A stretch of DNA of 64,000 bases from Oxalobacteraceae bacterium (GCA_013284265.1 JABTBR010000006.1:108727-172726); one strand, 5' to 3'. Numbered from the stretch's first letter, positions 9,678-17,656 are shown. The notes: generated by a model from the letters alone, not told the origin. Program-made: numbers and translations.

Positions 9678-11096
9678 ATGAAAACAACAAGCAATAAAAC
9701 CGTGCTATGCCTGGCCGCCGCAGGGATCGCCGGCGCCGACGTCTTGCGACAGGCGACCGAAGGATGGGACTTGTGCCGGGCCGCCAACCCGGCCGAAGCG
9801 CGGCGCCAGCTGCGCCAGCGGCCTTGCCTGGTGGGCCTGCTGTTATTCGACGGCGCCGGGCCGGAGCCGGTGTCGGCCGAAGCGCTGGACGGCCTCGATG
9901 CCTTCCTGCACGAGTGCTGGCAGATGCACTGGGTGGCGGTGTTTCCGCCGGAGGCGCTGCAGCAGCCCTGGTGCCGCCAACTGGTGCACGACCATTGCAG
10001 CGATTTTCATACCTTGCCGCTCGATCCGGTCCGGCTGCGCCATACCCTGGGCCATGTGCATGGCATGGCCGCAGTGCGGGCCGGCGTGCGCGCGGGCGGG
10101 GCTGCCGGCGGCGCGCTGCCGGCGGCGCTGCGCGACGGTTCCCTGACGGGGCAGAGCAGCGCGATCGCGCGGCTGCGGCGCCAGATCGCCAAGGTGGCCA
10201 GCGCCAGCGCGCCGGTGCTGATCTGGGGCGAGAGCGGCAGCGGCAAGGAATTGGTGGCCAAGGCGGTGCACGCCCAGTCGGTACGCGGCGCCGGCCCCTT
10301 CGTGCCGATCAATTGCGGCGCGATTCCTGCCAGCCTGATCCAGTCCGAACTGTTCGGCTACGAGCGCGGCGCGTTTACCGGCGCCGCGCGCGAAAAGCGC
10401 GGCCTGATCGAATCGGCCGAAGGCGGTTCGATCTTTCTCGATGAAATCGGCGACTTTCCGCTCGAACTGCAGGCCAATCTGCTGCGCTTCCTGCAGGAAA
10501 AAACCATCTACCGGCTCGGCTCCACCCACAGCATCGCGGTCGATGTGCGTGTGATCGCCGCCTCCCACGTCAACCTGCAGCAGGCGGTGGCGCGCGGTGG
10601 CTTCCGCGAGGATCTGTATTACCGGCTGGCGGTGCTGGCGCTGGACGTGCCGCCGCTGCGCGAGCGCAAGGAAGACCTGGCGCTGCTGGCCGGATATTTC
10701 TTCCACGCCTACACCAGCGAACGCGCGCCCGGCGTGCGCGGCTTCAGCGGCAAGGCCTTGCAGGCGCTGTGCGCGCACGACTGGCCGGGCAATGTGCGCG
10801 AGCTGCTCAACCGCATACGGCGCGCCATGGTGATGGCCGAGGGCCAGTTGATCCACCCCTACGACCTGGGCCTGGCCGAGCGTCCCCGTGACGGCGCCGC
10901 TGATGGCGCGCCGCTGGACGACGCGCGCGTGCGCGCCGAGCGCGATGCCATCGACGCGAGCCTGATACGGGCCGGTAAAAATATCTCGGTGGCGGCGCGC
11001 GAGCTCGGTGTCTCGCGCATGACACTGTACCGCCTGCTGGCCAAGCACGGCATACCGGCCCCGTCGCGCGAGCGGCCGCTGTGCAAGCAGCTGTGA
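9678..11096 (+). CDS. Sigma-54-dependent transcriptional activator, VpsR-like
   Basis: The protein (472 aa) has three parts. Residues 1-130 look like a degenerate receiver: the fold is plausible but there is no clear phospho-acceptor Asp. Residues about 155-395 are an AAA+ module with Walker A GESGSGKE (184-191), the sigma-54-contacting GAFTGA loop (231-236) and Walker B IFLDEIG. A Fis-type helix-turn-helix (ARELGVSRMTLYRLLAKHG) is near the C-terminus. This matches the VpsR/FleQ-like group, some of which respond to cyclic-di-GMP. It sits directly upstream of a module with its own -24/-12 promoter and palindromic sites, so it is probably that module's activator. Confidence 0.93.
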   Translation: MKTTSNKTVLCLAAAGIAGADVLRQATEGWDLCRAANPAEARRQLRQRPCLVGLLLFDGAGPEPVSAEALDGLDAFLHECWQMHWVAVFPPEALQQPWCRQLVHDHCSDFHTLPLDPVRLRHTLGHVHGMAAVRAGVRAGGAAGGALPAALRDGSLTGQSSAIARLRRQIAKVASASAPVLIWGESGSGKELVAKAVHAQSVRGAGPFVPINCGAIPASLIQSELFGYERGAFTGAAREKRGLIESAEGGSIFLDEIGDFPLELQANLLRFLQEKTIYRLGSTHSIAVDVRVIAASHVNLQQAVARGGFREDLYYRLAVLALDVPPLRERKEDLALLAGYFFHAYTSERAPGVRGFSGKALQALCAHDWPGNVRELLNRIRRAMVMAEGQLIHPYDLGLAERPRDGAADGAPLDDARVRAERDAIDASLIRAGKNISVAARELGVSRMTLYRLLAKHGIPAPSRERPLCKQL

Positions 11097-11120
11097 TGCG
11101 CAGCGGCCCCGATGCCCATT

Positions 11121-11136
11121 CCTGTGACAGTTTTCC
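11121..11136. promoter_or_regulatory. Candidate activator site, distal copy
   Basis: CCTGTGACAGTTTTCC matches CCTGTGACGGTTTACC at 11233 in 14 of 16 positions, as a direct repeat about 112 bp apart. It lies about 200 bp upstream of the -24/-12 promoter. It is interpreted as an upstream enhancer for the adjacent sigma-54 activator, by position and repetition only. Confidence 0.45.
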
Positions 11137-11222
11137 CATGTTTAATTTTTCAGCGGGCCGCCCGCACTGCATGGCGGCCCCCCGCCTTTTGCGCGGCGGC
11201 GGCGGCCCTTGGCGCGGCCCGG

Positions 11223-11248
11223 CTGTCACAGCCCTGTGACGGTTTACC
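11223..11248. promoter_or_regulatory. Candidate enhancer: palindromic site upstream of sigma-54 promoter
   Basis: GTCACAG-CC-CTGTGAC at 11225-11240 is a perfect two-fold palindrome of the size expected for a Fis-type dimer site. It overlaps the second CCTGTGACGGTTTACC repeat (11233-11248). It is centred about 110 bp upstream of the -24/-12 promoter, a normal enhancer distance. Confidence 0.55.
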
Positions 11249-11336
11249 GGTGATCAGCTCGGCGGGATGTGGCCGATTCTGGGTCGGATTCGGAATTGTC
11301 CTTTGATTTCAAGTGCTTGCCCCGGTGCAGCGGCGA

Positions 11337-11352
11337 TGGCATCAAGCTTGCG
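11337..11352 (+). promoter_or_regulatory. Sigma-54 (-24/-12) promoter of the Fap-like module
   Basis: TGGCATCAAGCTTGCG fits TGGCAC-N5-TTGCW with one substitution in the -24 box. GG (11338-11339) and GC (11350-11351) are exactly 10 bp apart. Predicted transcription start is about 11362, leaving a ~75-nt leader before the ATG at 11438. The rest of the 341-bp gap (11097-11437) holds the enhancer-like sites and no gene I can support. Confidence 0.7.
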
Positions 11353-11437
11353 AAGAGGTAGTGGCGGGGCCTGGACCCGCGTCCATGCATTTTTCAATCA
11401 ACTCGTTTTTCAATCAACTTATAGGTAGGGAACGGCT

Positions 11438-13165
11438 ATGAAAAGATCCTTGTTAAGTGCTGCCATCGCGCTGGCATTCAGTTTCAACGCGGCAGCGCAA
11501 ACCACACCAACACCGACCACATCGGTCACACAGGATGGCGGCGGCGCCAGTGCGAACGACAATGCCTCCGCCAGCCAGGACAACAGCAGTAAGGACAATA
11601 ACAACAACAGTGTCGGCGACGCCATGGCGTCGGCGCATGGCGCAGCCGCTGCCAACAACGGCAGCAACGCCACTTCCAATTTCAGCAACTCCTTCAATAA
11701 TTCCACCGCCACCGCCAGTACCAGCCTGACCGGCACGGTGACGGGCAATACCGTCGACCATATCGGAAACATTGCCACCAATAATGGCAATACCACTGGC
11801 GGTAATGGCGCCGGCGGCACGGGTGGCACCGGCACCGGCGGCGGCGCCAGCGGCACGGGCGGCAATGGCGCGGCTGCCACCGGCGGCAACGGCGCGGGCG
11901 GCGGCGTAGGCGGCATCGCCACCAATGGCAGCGCCACCAATGGCAATCCTTCCGTCGGCGGTTCGATCGGCGGCAGCGGCGGGGCCGGCGGCGCCGCGTC
12001 GAATGCGGCCAGCGGTGCCGGTGGTCTGGGCGGCAATGCCGGTGACGGCGGCGCCGGCGGTGCGGGCGGCTTTGCCTCGGGCGGCGCTGGCGGCGCGGGC
12101 GGTGCGACGGGTGCGGCCAACGGCGGTGCCGGTGGCGGCACCGGTCCCAACACGGGTGGCGCTGGCGGTTCCAGCGGTGCGGCCACGGGCGCCAATGGCG
12201 GTAACGGCGGCGCCACCGGCGACGCCAATGGCGGCTTCGGCGGTGCTGGCGGCCTGGCCGGCGCCGGCGGCGCGGGTGCGTCCGGCGGCGGCTCCACCAG
12301 CGGCAACGCCAGTGCCGCGAATAACGCCGCCGGCGGCGCCTCGGCCACCGGCAGCGCATCTTCGTCGAACAGCAACACGCTGCCACCCGGTAGCGATAGC
12401 TCCACGGTCCCACCGACGCCGTCGTCGCAAACGGCCAGCGCCACCTCGGGCGGCAGCACTGGCGGTGGCGGCACCTCCGGCGATAGCAACGGCACCAGCG
12501 GTTCGGCCACGGCCGGCGCCGGCGGCTCGGGTGCCGCAGGCGGCGCCGGCGGCGCAGGTGCTTCCGGCGCGGCCGGCAGCAATACCGCCGGCGCCGGTGC
12601 GGCTGGCGGTAGCGCCACCACCGGCGCGGGCGGCGCCGGTGCCGCAGGCACGGGCACGGCTGGCGCGGGTGCGGCCGCCACCTCCGGCAACGGCGGTGCG
12701 GGCGCGGCTGGCGGCAATGGCAGTAGCACCGGTGGCGCCGGTGCCGCCAGTGGCAATGGCGGCGCTGGCGGCAGTTCCGGCCTGGCACAAAACACTGGCG
12801 GCAATGGCGCGGCAGGCGGCAATGCTTCGGGTGGCACGGCCAGCAATGGCAATCCGACCAATGGCAGCGCGACGGCTGGTGATGGCGGCGCGGGCGGCGC
12901 AGGCGGTGGTGGCAACACCGGCGGCAGCGGCGGCACGGCGGGCACCAATACCGGCGGCGCCGGTACGGGCGGCGCCGGTGCCGGTGGTGTCGGCGGCGCG
13001 GCCGGCAATATCACGGTCGATGCCGGTACCTTCAATATGTCCAACTCCATGACCAGTGTGGGCCAGTCGGCCGCCGGCATCATGGTCGCCAACCAGAACA
13101 GCGGTATAGCTGCGCTGGTGCAGCAAAGCGTCAACGTCCAGTCCAACCTGACGGTGGGCAGGTAA
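11438..13165 (+). CDS. Large glycine-rich secreted protein, putative amyloid/adhesin subunit
   Basis: The product has 575 residues. Residues 1-21 form a signal peptide (MKRSLLSAAIALAFSFNAAAQ). A Ser/Asn/Thr-rich part runs to about 110, then some 420 residues of Gly/Ala/Asn/Thr low complexity (GGxGG-type repeats). The C-terminal 40 residues are not repetitive and contain NQNSGIAALVQQSVNV. The related NSG-type motif ends the next two small secreted proteins, so all three look like co-secreted subunits. There is no cysteine-rich, enzymatic or autotransporter domain. The name PE-PGRS would be misleading: only composition is shared. By position it corresponds to the main fibre subunit of a Fap-like system. 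The equally long open frame on the opposite strand is a composition artefact. Confidence 0.8.
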   Translation: MKRSLLSAAIALAFSFNAAAQTTPTPTTSVTQDGGGASANDNASASQDNSSKDNNNNSVGDAMASAHGAAAANNGSNATSNFSNSFNNSTATASTSLTGTVTGNTVDHIGNIATNNGNTTGGNGAGGTGGTGTGGGASGTGGNGAAATGGNGAGGGVGGIATNGSATNGNPSVGGSIGGSGGAGGAASNAASGAGGLGGNAGDGGAGGAGGFASGGAGGAGGATGAANGGAGGGTGPNTGGAGGSSGAATGANGGNGGATGDANGGFGGAGGLAGAGGAGASGGGSTSGNASAANNAAGGASATGSASSSNSNTLPPGSDSSTVPPTPSSQTASATSGGSTGGGGTSGDSNGTSGSATAGAGGSGAAGGAGGAGASGAAGSNTAGAGAAGGSATTGAGGAGAAGTGTAGAGAAATSGNGGAGAAGGNGSSTGGAGAASGNGGAGGSSGLAQNTGGNGAAGGNASGGTASNGNPTNGSATAGDGGAGGAGGGGNTGGSGGTAGTNTGGAGTGGAGAGGVGGAAGNITVDAGTFNMSNSMTSVGQSAAGIMVANQNSGIAALVQQSVNVQSNLTVGR

Positions 13166-13176
13166 TCCGGGCGGGC

Positions 13177-13252
13177 GAAGGCGGCGCGGCTGATGCATGC
13201 ATGGCCGGCCGCCTTCCCTCGTCGCTGTCGGTCCCGCCGCGCCCGCGGCGGG
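13177..13252 (+). terminator. Two consecutive intercistronic hairpins after the glycine-rich gene
   Basis: The first hairpin pairs GAAGGCGGC (13177-13185) with GCCGCCTTC (13208-13216). The second pairs CCCGCCGC (13233-13240) with GCGGCGGG (13245-13252) around a 4-nt loop. No strong T-tract follows, so they may protect the upstream mRNA end or partly attenuate read-through. Either would keep the fibre subunit more abundant than the machinery. The next Shine-Dalgarno (GGGAGG) begins about 15 nt downstream. Confidence 0.5.
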
Positions 13253-13277
13253 CTTCATTTCTATACGGGAGGACGGT

Positions 13278-13775
13278 ATGCAAACAAGAGGAATAAAGCG
13301 GGCCGGGCTGGTGCTGCTGGCACTGGCCTGGCAAACGGCAACGGGCGCGGCGGCGCCGGCCCCGCTGACGGTGCTGGCTCAGCCGCACGACGATCGCGGC
13401 GGCGCCACGCTGGGCGAGATCGCCCTGGCGCCTGGGCTGGAACGGGCGCCGCCACCACCGGCGCTGCCGCCCGCTGAGTTCACCGTGGCGATGCGCGGCG
13501 CCGCAGTGGCCCGGGCGCCGGGCGCCGGCTTCGGCGTGCCCGCCATCAGGGCCGAATTGCTCGATGAATTGCGCGGCGGCAGCGATACGGTGTGGAACGA
13601 CATGAAGCTCAATGGTGCCGTCAGCAACAACTCGGCCGTCAATGTCGCCACCGGCAGCAACATCATCACCAACGGCTCGTTTGCGAACGCATCCGGTCTG
13701 CCGATGGCCATACAAAATTCCGGTGCGAACGTGCTGATCCAGAACGCGACCATCATCAATGTGCAACTGCAATGA
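13278..13775 (+). CDS. Small secreted protein of the Fap-like module
   Basis: The product has 165 aa with a signal peptide (MQTRGIKRAGLVLLALAWQ...). A Pro/Ala-rich stretch covers residues about 25-95, followed by an Asn/Ser-rich C-terminal third (LNGAVSNNSAVNVATGSN) that ends IQNSGANVLIQNATIINVQ. This ending resembles those of the proteins at 11438 and 14484. The ATG at 13278 has GGGAGG seven bases upstream. The stop overlaps the next ATG (ATGA). It may be a minor subunit or nucleator (FapB/FapE-like role) by context; no characterised homologue is recognised. Confidence 0.7.
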   Translation: MQTRGIKRAGLVLLALAWQTATGAAAPAPLTVLAQPHDDRGGATLGEIALAPGLERAPPPPALPPAEFTVAMRGAAVARAPGAGFGVPAIRAELLDELRGGSDTVWNDMKLNGAVSNNSAVNVATGSNIITNGSFANASGLPMAIQNSGANVLIQNATIINVQLQ

Positions 13776-14473
13776 GCCCCCGTACCCGTTTCCGCCCGCG
13801 CCGTCTGTGCTGCCTGCTCGCCTTGCTGGCGCAATTGCCGCCGGGGGCGCAGGCGCTGGACCTGTCCGGCATAGGCGGTGGCAATTATGCGATCCAGGTG
13901 AGCAGCATCAAGGCGGCGCGCTTCCGGTCCACCGTGCATCAGCAATTTGATTTCAGCTGCGGTTCGGCGGCGATCGCCACCTTGCTCAGTTTTCACTATG
14001 GCATGCCGGTGGGGGAGCGCGAGGTGTTCGAGTCCATGTTCGTCAACGGCGACCAGGCGCGCATCCGCCGCGAAGGATTTTCCCTGCTGGACATGAAGCG
14101 CTATCTGGCCCAGCACGGCTTTGTCGCCGATGGCTACCAGCTGCCGCTGAGCAAGCTGGTCGAGGCCGGCTATCCGGCCATCGTGCTGGTGGCCGAGAAC
14201 GGCTATCACCATTTTGTCGTCATCAAGGGCATCGCGGATGGCCGGGTGCTGCTGGGCGACCCCTCCGGTGGCACGCGCGCGATGAGCCAGGCGGCCTTCG
14301 AGGCGATCTGGCTGAGCAAGCTGCTGTTCGTCATCCATGGCTGGAGCGGCAGGGCGCGCTTCAACGAGGCGGCCGAATGGCGCCAGGCGCCGCGGGTGGC
14401 GCTGGGCGAGGCGATCGGCCGCGACAGCCTGGCCTTGATCACCCTGCCCAAGCATGGCAGCGGCGACTTTTAA
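13772..14473 (+). CDS. C39-like cysteine peptidase, FapD-like
   Basis: The product has 233 aa with an N-terminal export signal, then a C39-type papain-fold domain. Catalytic Cys63 lies in DFSCGSAAIATLL, His147 in YHHFVVIKG and Asp163 in LLGDPSGG. C39 domains cleave leader peptides after double glycine in bacteriocin exporters. Stand-alone periplasmic versions such as FapD act in Fap amyloid secretion. It lacks the ABC transporter part. Coupling to the upstream gene (ATGA) and a 10-bp gap to the next support one operon. The substrate could be the Gly-rich subunit or the pore. Confidence 0.82.
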   Translation: MSPRTRFRPRRLCCLLALLAQLPPGAQALDLSGIGGGNYAIQVSSIKAARFRSTVHQQFDFSCGSAAIATLLSFHYGMPVGEREVFESMFVNGDQARIRREGFSLLDMKRYLAQHGFVADGYQLPLSKLVEAGYPAIVLVAENGYHHFVVIKGIADGRVLLGDPSGGTRAMSQAAFEAIWLSKLLFVIHGWSGRARFNEAAEWRQAPRVALGEAIGRDSLALITLPKHGSGDF

Positions 14474-14483
14474 GGAGAGCACC

Positions 14484-14987
14484 ATGCAGCGCCATCGCTT
14501 TACTCTGTTGTTTGTATGCGCCGGCGTGTTCGCGGCGCCGGCCAGCGGGGAGGGCGCCGATTCCTTCGGCGATCTGGCGGCCGTGGCCGACGCGGCCCTG
14601 GAGGACTACCGTGGCGGATTTGACATCGGCGGCGGCCTGATTGTCACGCTAGGTATTGAAAGGTTGGTTTCGATCAATGGGAACATAGTCGCAAGCAGTA
14701 ACTTCTCCATAGCCGACGTGGCAAAAATGAGCAGTTCGGAAGCCCAGATGGCGAACGAGGCGGTATCGGCACTGACGCTGGTACAGAACGGTGCAGGCAA
14801 TGTCTACCTGCCCGGGGCCACGCCGCCAGCGCTGGGGACGCTGCTGATACAAAACAGCGAGAATGACCAGCTGATCCGCAGCCAAACCACCATCAGCACC
14901 GCCGTCAACAGCCTGTCCATGCTCAAGTCGCTGAACTTCGGGGACAGCCTGCGCGACGCCTTAAACAATGCGGTCGGTCCGAAATAG
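14484..14987 (+). CDS. Secreted protein of the Fap-like module
   Basis: The product has 167 aa with a signal peptide ending near residue 22 and an AAGGAG Shine-Dalgarno. The mature part has SINGNIVASSNFSIADVAK and then LIQNSENDQLIRSQTTIST, related to the endings of the two other secreted proteins in the operon. The C-terminus is amphipathic (SMLKSLNFGDSLRDALNNA). It is probably a minor fibre component or chaperone of the subunits. I do not recognise a named family. Confidence 0.68.
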   Translation: MQRHRFTLLFVCAGVFAAPASGEGADSFGDLAAVADAALEDYRGGFDIGGGLIVTLGIERLVSINGNIVASSNFSIADVAKMSSSEAQMANEAVSALTLVQNGAGNVYLPGATPPALGTLLIQNSENDQLIRSQTTISTAVNSLSMLKSLNFGDSLRDALNNAVGPK

Positions 14988-15016
14988 CTTGCTTGCCCCG
15001 TCATGGCACAGCCCGT

Positions 15017-15044
15017 CCCGCGCCGCGCGCGTGGCGGGGTTTTT
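15017..15044 (+). terminator. Possible internal terminator/attenuator before the pore gene
   Basis: CCCGC (15017-15021) and GCGGG (15034-15038) form a GC-only stem followed by TTTTT (15040-15044), the layout of an intrinsic terminator. It lies between the last secreted subunit and the pore gene, so partial termination would lower pore expression relative to subunits. The short stem makes it uncertain. Confidence 0.4.
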
Positions 15045-15075
15045 GTGGGCAGTTCTATCGACCCTGGGGGACACA

Positions 15076-16533
15076 ATGCATGAAGCAAGACTGCGGAACA
15101 CCTTGATTGCCCTGTCCGTGGCGCTCGCTTGCGCGCCGCTGCAGGCCGCCACGCCCGAGCAGCAGGCCTTGCACGAGCGGCTGGACCGTCTGCAACAGCA
15201 GTTGGCCGAGCAAAAACGGCAACTGGAAGCGTTGCGCCAGCAATTGACTGCGCAGCAAACGGCGCAGCAGCAAGCGGCGCAGCAGCAAATGGCGCAGCAG
15301 CAAATGGCGCAGCAGCAAGGCGCGGGTGCGCGCGGGGCATGGCCCAATGACGCGCTGGCCGAACGGCGCGGCGCAGGCACAGGAGTCGCCGCCAATTCCG
15401 CCCAGTCGGGCTCCGGCTCGGGCCAGCCACCCTCTGGCGGCGCCGGCCCGGCAACCACCAGGGCGGGGGCGGGCGGCACGGCATCGGCCGCGGGCAGCGC
15501 CGCAAGCAGCGCCGCGGCTCCGGCCGCCGCGCCCGCCAGCGCGGCCGTCGGCCAGCCACCGCCCACGGACGGCCGCCCGCCCGAGGTCGCACCGATCTTC
15601 GAGCAGCCCGGCGTGCTGACGCCGCGCGGAAAATACGTGCTGGAACCGTCGGCCCAGTTTGCCTATTCCTCGAGCAACCGTATCGCGCTGGTGGGCTACA
15701 CCATCATCCCGGCGCTGCTGATCGGCCTGGTCGATGTGCGTGAAGTCAAGCGCAATACCAGCACCGGCGCGCTGACCGGCCGCTACGGCCTGACGCGGCG
15801 CCTGGAACTGGAAGCCAAGCTTCCCTATGTCTACCGCTCCGACGCCACCGTCAGCCGCGAAATCTTCACCGGTACGTCCACCGAAAAGGTCTTCGACACC
15901 AGCGGCAAGGGTATCGGCGACGTGGAACTGGCCTTGCGCTACCAGATCAATAACGGCGGGGTCGACAAGCCCTATTACGTCGGCGGCCTGCGCCTGAAAA
16001 CCCGTACCGGCCAGGACCCGTTCGGCGTCGTCACCGATTGCAGCAAGCGCTGCATCGGCCCCGACGCCACCGGCACCGGCCTGCCGCTGGAGCTGCCGAC
16101 CGGCTCCGGCTTCTATGCCTTGCAACCGAGTCTGACGTGGCTGTTCCCGTCGGACCCGGCGATCTTTTTTGGCAGCGTCAGCTATCTGCACAATTTCAAG
16201 CGGCATGGCGTGATGCGTCAGATCATGAATGGCGAGCGGGAGCCGCTGGGAACGATCGCTCCTGGCGGGGTGATCGGCTTCAATTTCGGCATGGGGCTGG
16301 CGCTCAACGACAAGGCGGCGCTGAGCCTGGGCTACGATCACAATTCGATCGCCCGTACCCGCCAGAATGGGGTGACGGTGCCCGGTTCGGTGCGCACCCA
16401 GCTGGGCACTTTGCTGCTGGGGCTGTCCTACCGTTTCAGCCCGCAACGCACACTGAATATTGCGGTGGGCGCCGGCTTGACGCGCGACACGCCGGATCTG
16501 CAACTGTCGCTACGCCTGCCCATGACTTTTTAG
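15076..16533 (+). CDS. Coiled-coil/beta-barrel outer-membrane protein, FapF-like pore
   Basis: The product has 485 aa. A signal peptide ends at about residue 25. Residues about 27-85 form a Gln-rich coiled coil (heptads such as LDRLQQQLAEQKRQLEALRQQL). A Gly/Ala/Pro linker runs to about 180. The C-terminal ~300 residues alternate like a 12- to 16-strand barrel and end in Phe (LPMTF), the usual barrel-assembly signal. This architecture matches FapF, the trimeric porin that exports Fap fibre subunits and whose coiled coil gates the pore. It is the last gene of the module and should be its secretion channel. Confidence 0.8.
   Translation: MHEARLRNTLIALSVALACAPLQAATPEQQALHERLDRLQQQLAEQKRQLEALRQQLTAQQTAQQQAAQQQMAQQQMAQQQGAGARGAWPNDALAERRGAGTGVAANSAQSGSGSGQPPSGGAGPATTRAGAGGTASAAGSAASSAAAPAAAPASAAVGQPPPTDGRPPEVAPIFEQPGVLTPRGKYVLEPSAQFAYSSSNRIALVGYTIIPALLIGLVDVREVKRNTSTGALTGRYGLTRRLELEAKLPYVYRSDATVSREIFTGTSTEKVFDTSGKGIGDVELALRYQINNGGVDKPYYVGGLRLKTRTGQDPFGVVTDCSKRCIGPDATGTGLPLELPTGSGFYALQPSLTWLFPSDPAIFFGSVSYLHNFKRHGVMRQIMNGEREPLGTIAPGGVIGFNFGMGLALNDKAALSLGYDHNSIARTRQNGVTVPGSVRTQLGTLLLGLSYRFSPQRTLNIAVGAGLTRDTPDLQLSLRLPMTF
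15261..15320 (+). repeat. Four tandem 15-bp units in the coiled-coil segment
   Basis: Units of the form GGCGCAGCAGCAAAT run four times without interruption and encode repeating AQQQ(M/A) pentapeptides. The unit is in frame, so copy-number changes would shorten or lengthen the helical plug of the FapF-like pore without breaking the gene. Confidence 0.85.
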
Positions 16534-16603
16534 CGGACTCGGCAGCCAGGAAGTTGCATTTGGGGTATTGTAGTGATTCAAACAATCTCTACAAAAGGGC
16601 ACC

Positions 16604-17569
16604 ATGAACACTATGTTTTCCACACCGGCCCGCGCGGCATCCCTGTTCGCCGCCGTGGCCGGCATCTTTTGTGCGGCCCATGCCAGCGCCGCCGCGCCGC
16701 TGGCCAAATTCCAGGCGCCCGGTTTCTACCGCATGAGCCTGGGCGACTTCGAAGTGACGGCCCTGAGCGACGGCACCGTGGTCCTGCCCGTCAACAAGCT
16801 GCTGAAGGCGGAACAGCCCAAGGTCGACAAGATGCTGGCCAAATCCTTCGTCAGCAGCCCGCTGGAAACTTCCGTCAACGCCTACCTGATCAATACCGGC
16901 AGCAAGCTGGTGCTGATCGACGCCGGCGCCGCCGCACTGTTCGGCCCCACGCTGGGCAAGCTGAGCGCCAGCCTGAAGGCGGCCGGTTACCAGCCCGAAC
17001 AAGTTGACGAGGTCTACATCAGCCATCTGCATCCGGATCACGTGGGCGGCCTGCTGGCCGGCGAGCAAGCGGCTTTCCCGAACGCCATCGTGCGCGCCGA
17101 CAAGCATGATGCCGATTTCTGGCTCAGTCAGGCCGAGATGGACAAGGCGCCAGCCGAGAGCAAAGGCTTCTTTCAGGGCGCCATGGGCGCGCTGGCGCCC
17201 TACCTCAAGGCCGATAAATTCCAACCCTTCACTGGCAACACCGAGCTGGTGCCGGGCGTAAAATCCTATGCCAGCGCCGGCCATACGCCGGGTCACACCA
17301 CCTATGTGGTCGAGAGCAAGGGCCAGAAGCTGGTGCTGCTGGGCGACCTGATGCATGTACAGGCCGTGCAGTTTGACGAACCCGGCATCGGCATCAACTT
17401 TGATACGGCCGGCAAGCACGCCGTGGCCGAACGCAAGCAAGCCTTTGCGGCCGCCGCCAAGCAGGGCTATCTGATCGGCGCTTCGCACCTGCCTTTCCCT
17501 GGCGTCGGCCACCTGCGCGCCGAAGGCAAGGGCTATCGTTTCGTCGCGCTCAATTACAGCCAGAACTAA
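16604..17569 (+). CDS. Metallo-beta-lactamase-fold hydrolase, exported
   Basis: The product has 321 aa with a signal peptide (residues 1-29). The dinuclear zinc motif is SHLHPDHVGG, followed by GHTPGHTTYVV and the bridging Asp in LLGDLMH; a final His is in GASHLPFPGVGH. This fold includes lactonases, phosphodiesterases and B3-type beta-lactamases. The overall pattern resembles the periplasmic quorum-quenching/uncharacterised group rather than a clear beta-lactamase. It stands alone and is followed by a strong terminator. Confidence 0.88.
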   Translation: MNTMFSTPARAASLFAAVAGIFCAAHASAAAPLAKFQAPGFYRMSLGDFEVTALSDGTVVLPVNKLLKAEQPKVDKMLAKSFVSSPLETSVNAYLINTGSKLVLIDAGAAALFGPTLGKLSASLKAAGYQPEQVDEVYISHLHPDHVGGLLAGEQAAFPNAIVRADKHDADFWLSQAEMDKAPAESKGFFQGAMGALAPYLKADKFQPFTGNTELVPGVKSYASAGHTPGHTTYVVESKGQKLVLLGDLMHVQAVQFDEPGIGINFDTAGKHAVAERKQAFAAAAKQGYLIGASHLPFPGVGHLRAEGKGYRFVALNYSQN

Positions 17570-17583
17570 GCAGCTCGCTACGC

Positions 17584-17622
17584 AAAAAAGGGGCGCATGC
17601 TGTTCGCATGCGCCCCTTTTTT
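17584..17622. terminator. Bidirectional intrinsic terminator
   Basis: GGGGCGCATGC and GCATGCGCCCC form a perfect 11-bp stem with a TGTTC loop, flanked by six A on the left and six T on the right. It can terminate both the hydrolase (plus strand) and the oxidoreductase (minus strand). A 14-bp direct repeat (TTCATGGCCAGCCC twice) follows immediately. Confidence 0.95.
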
Positions 17623-17656
17623 CATGGCCAGCCCTTCATGGCCAGCCCTTAAAAGA

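Noticed and set aside
11419..13146. 575-codon open frame on the minus strand opposite the glycine-rich gene
   Set aside because: It encodes an Ala/Pro/Val low-complexity product that mirrors the GGC/GCC codons of the plus-strand gene. It has no ribosome site, signal peptide or neighbour; the plus-strand protein has a signal peptide, promoter and operon.
11438..13165. Mycobacterial PE-PGRS protein
   Set aside because: Only Gly/Ala composition is shared; there is no PE domain, and the protein has a Sec signal peptide and a Gram-negative secretion operon.
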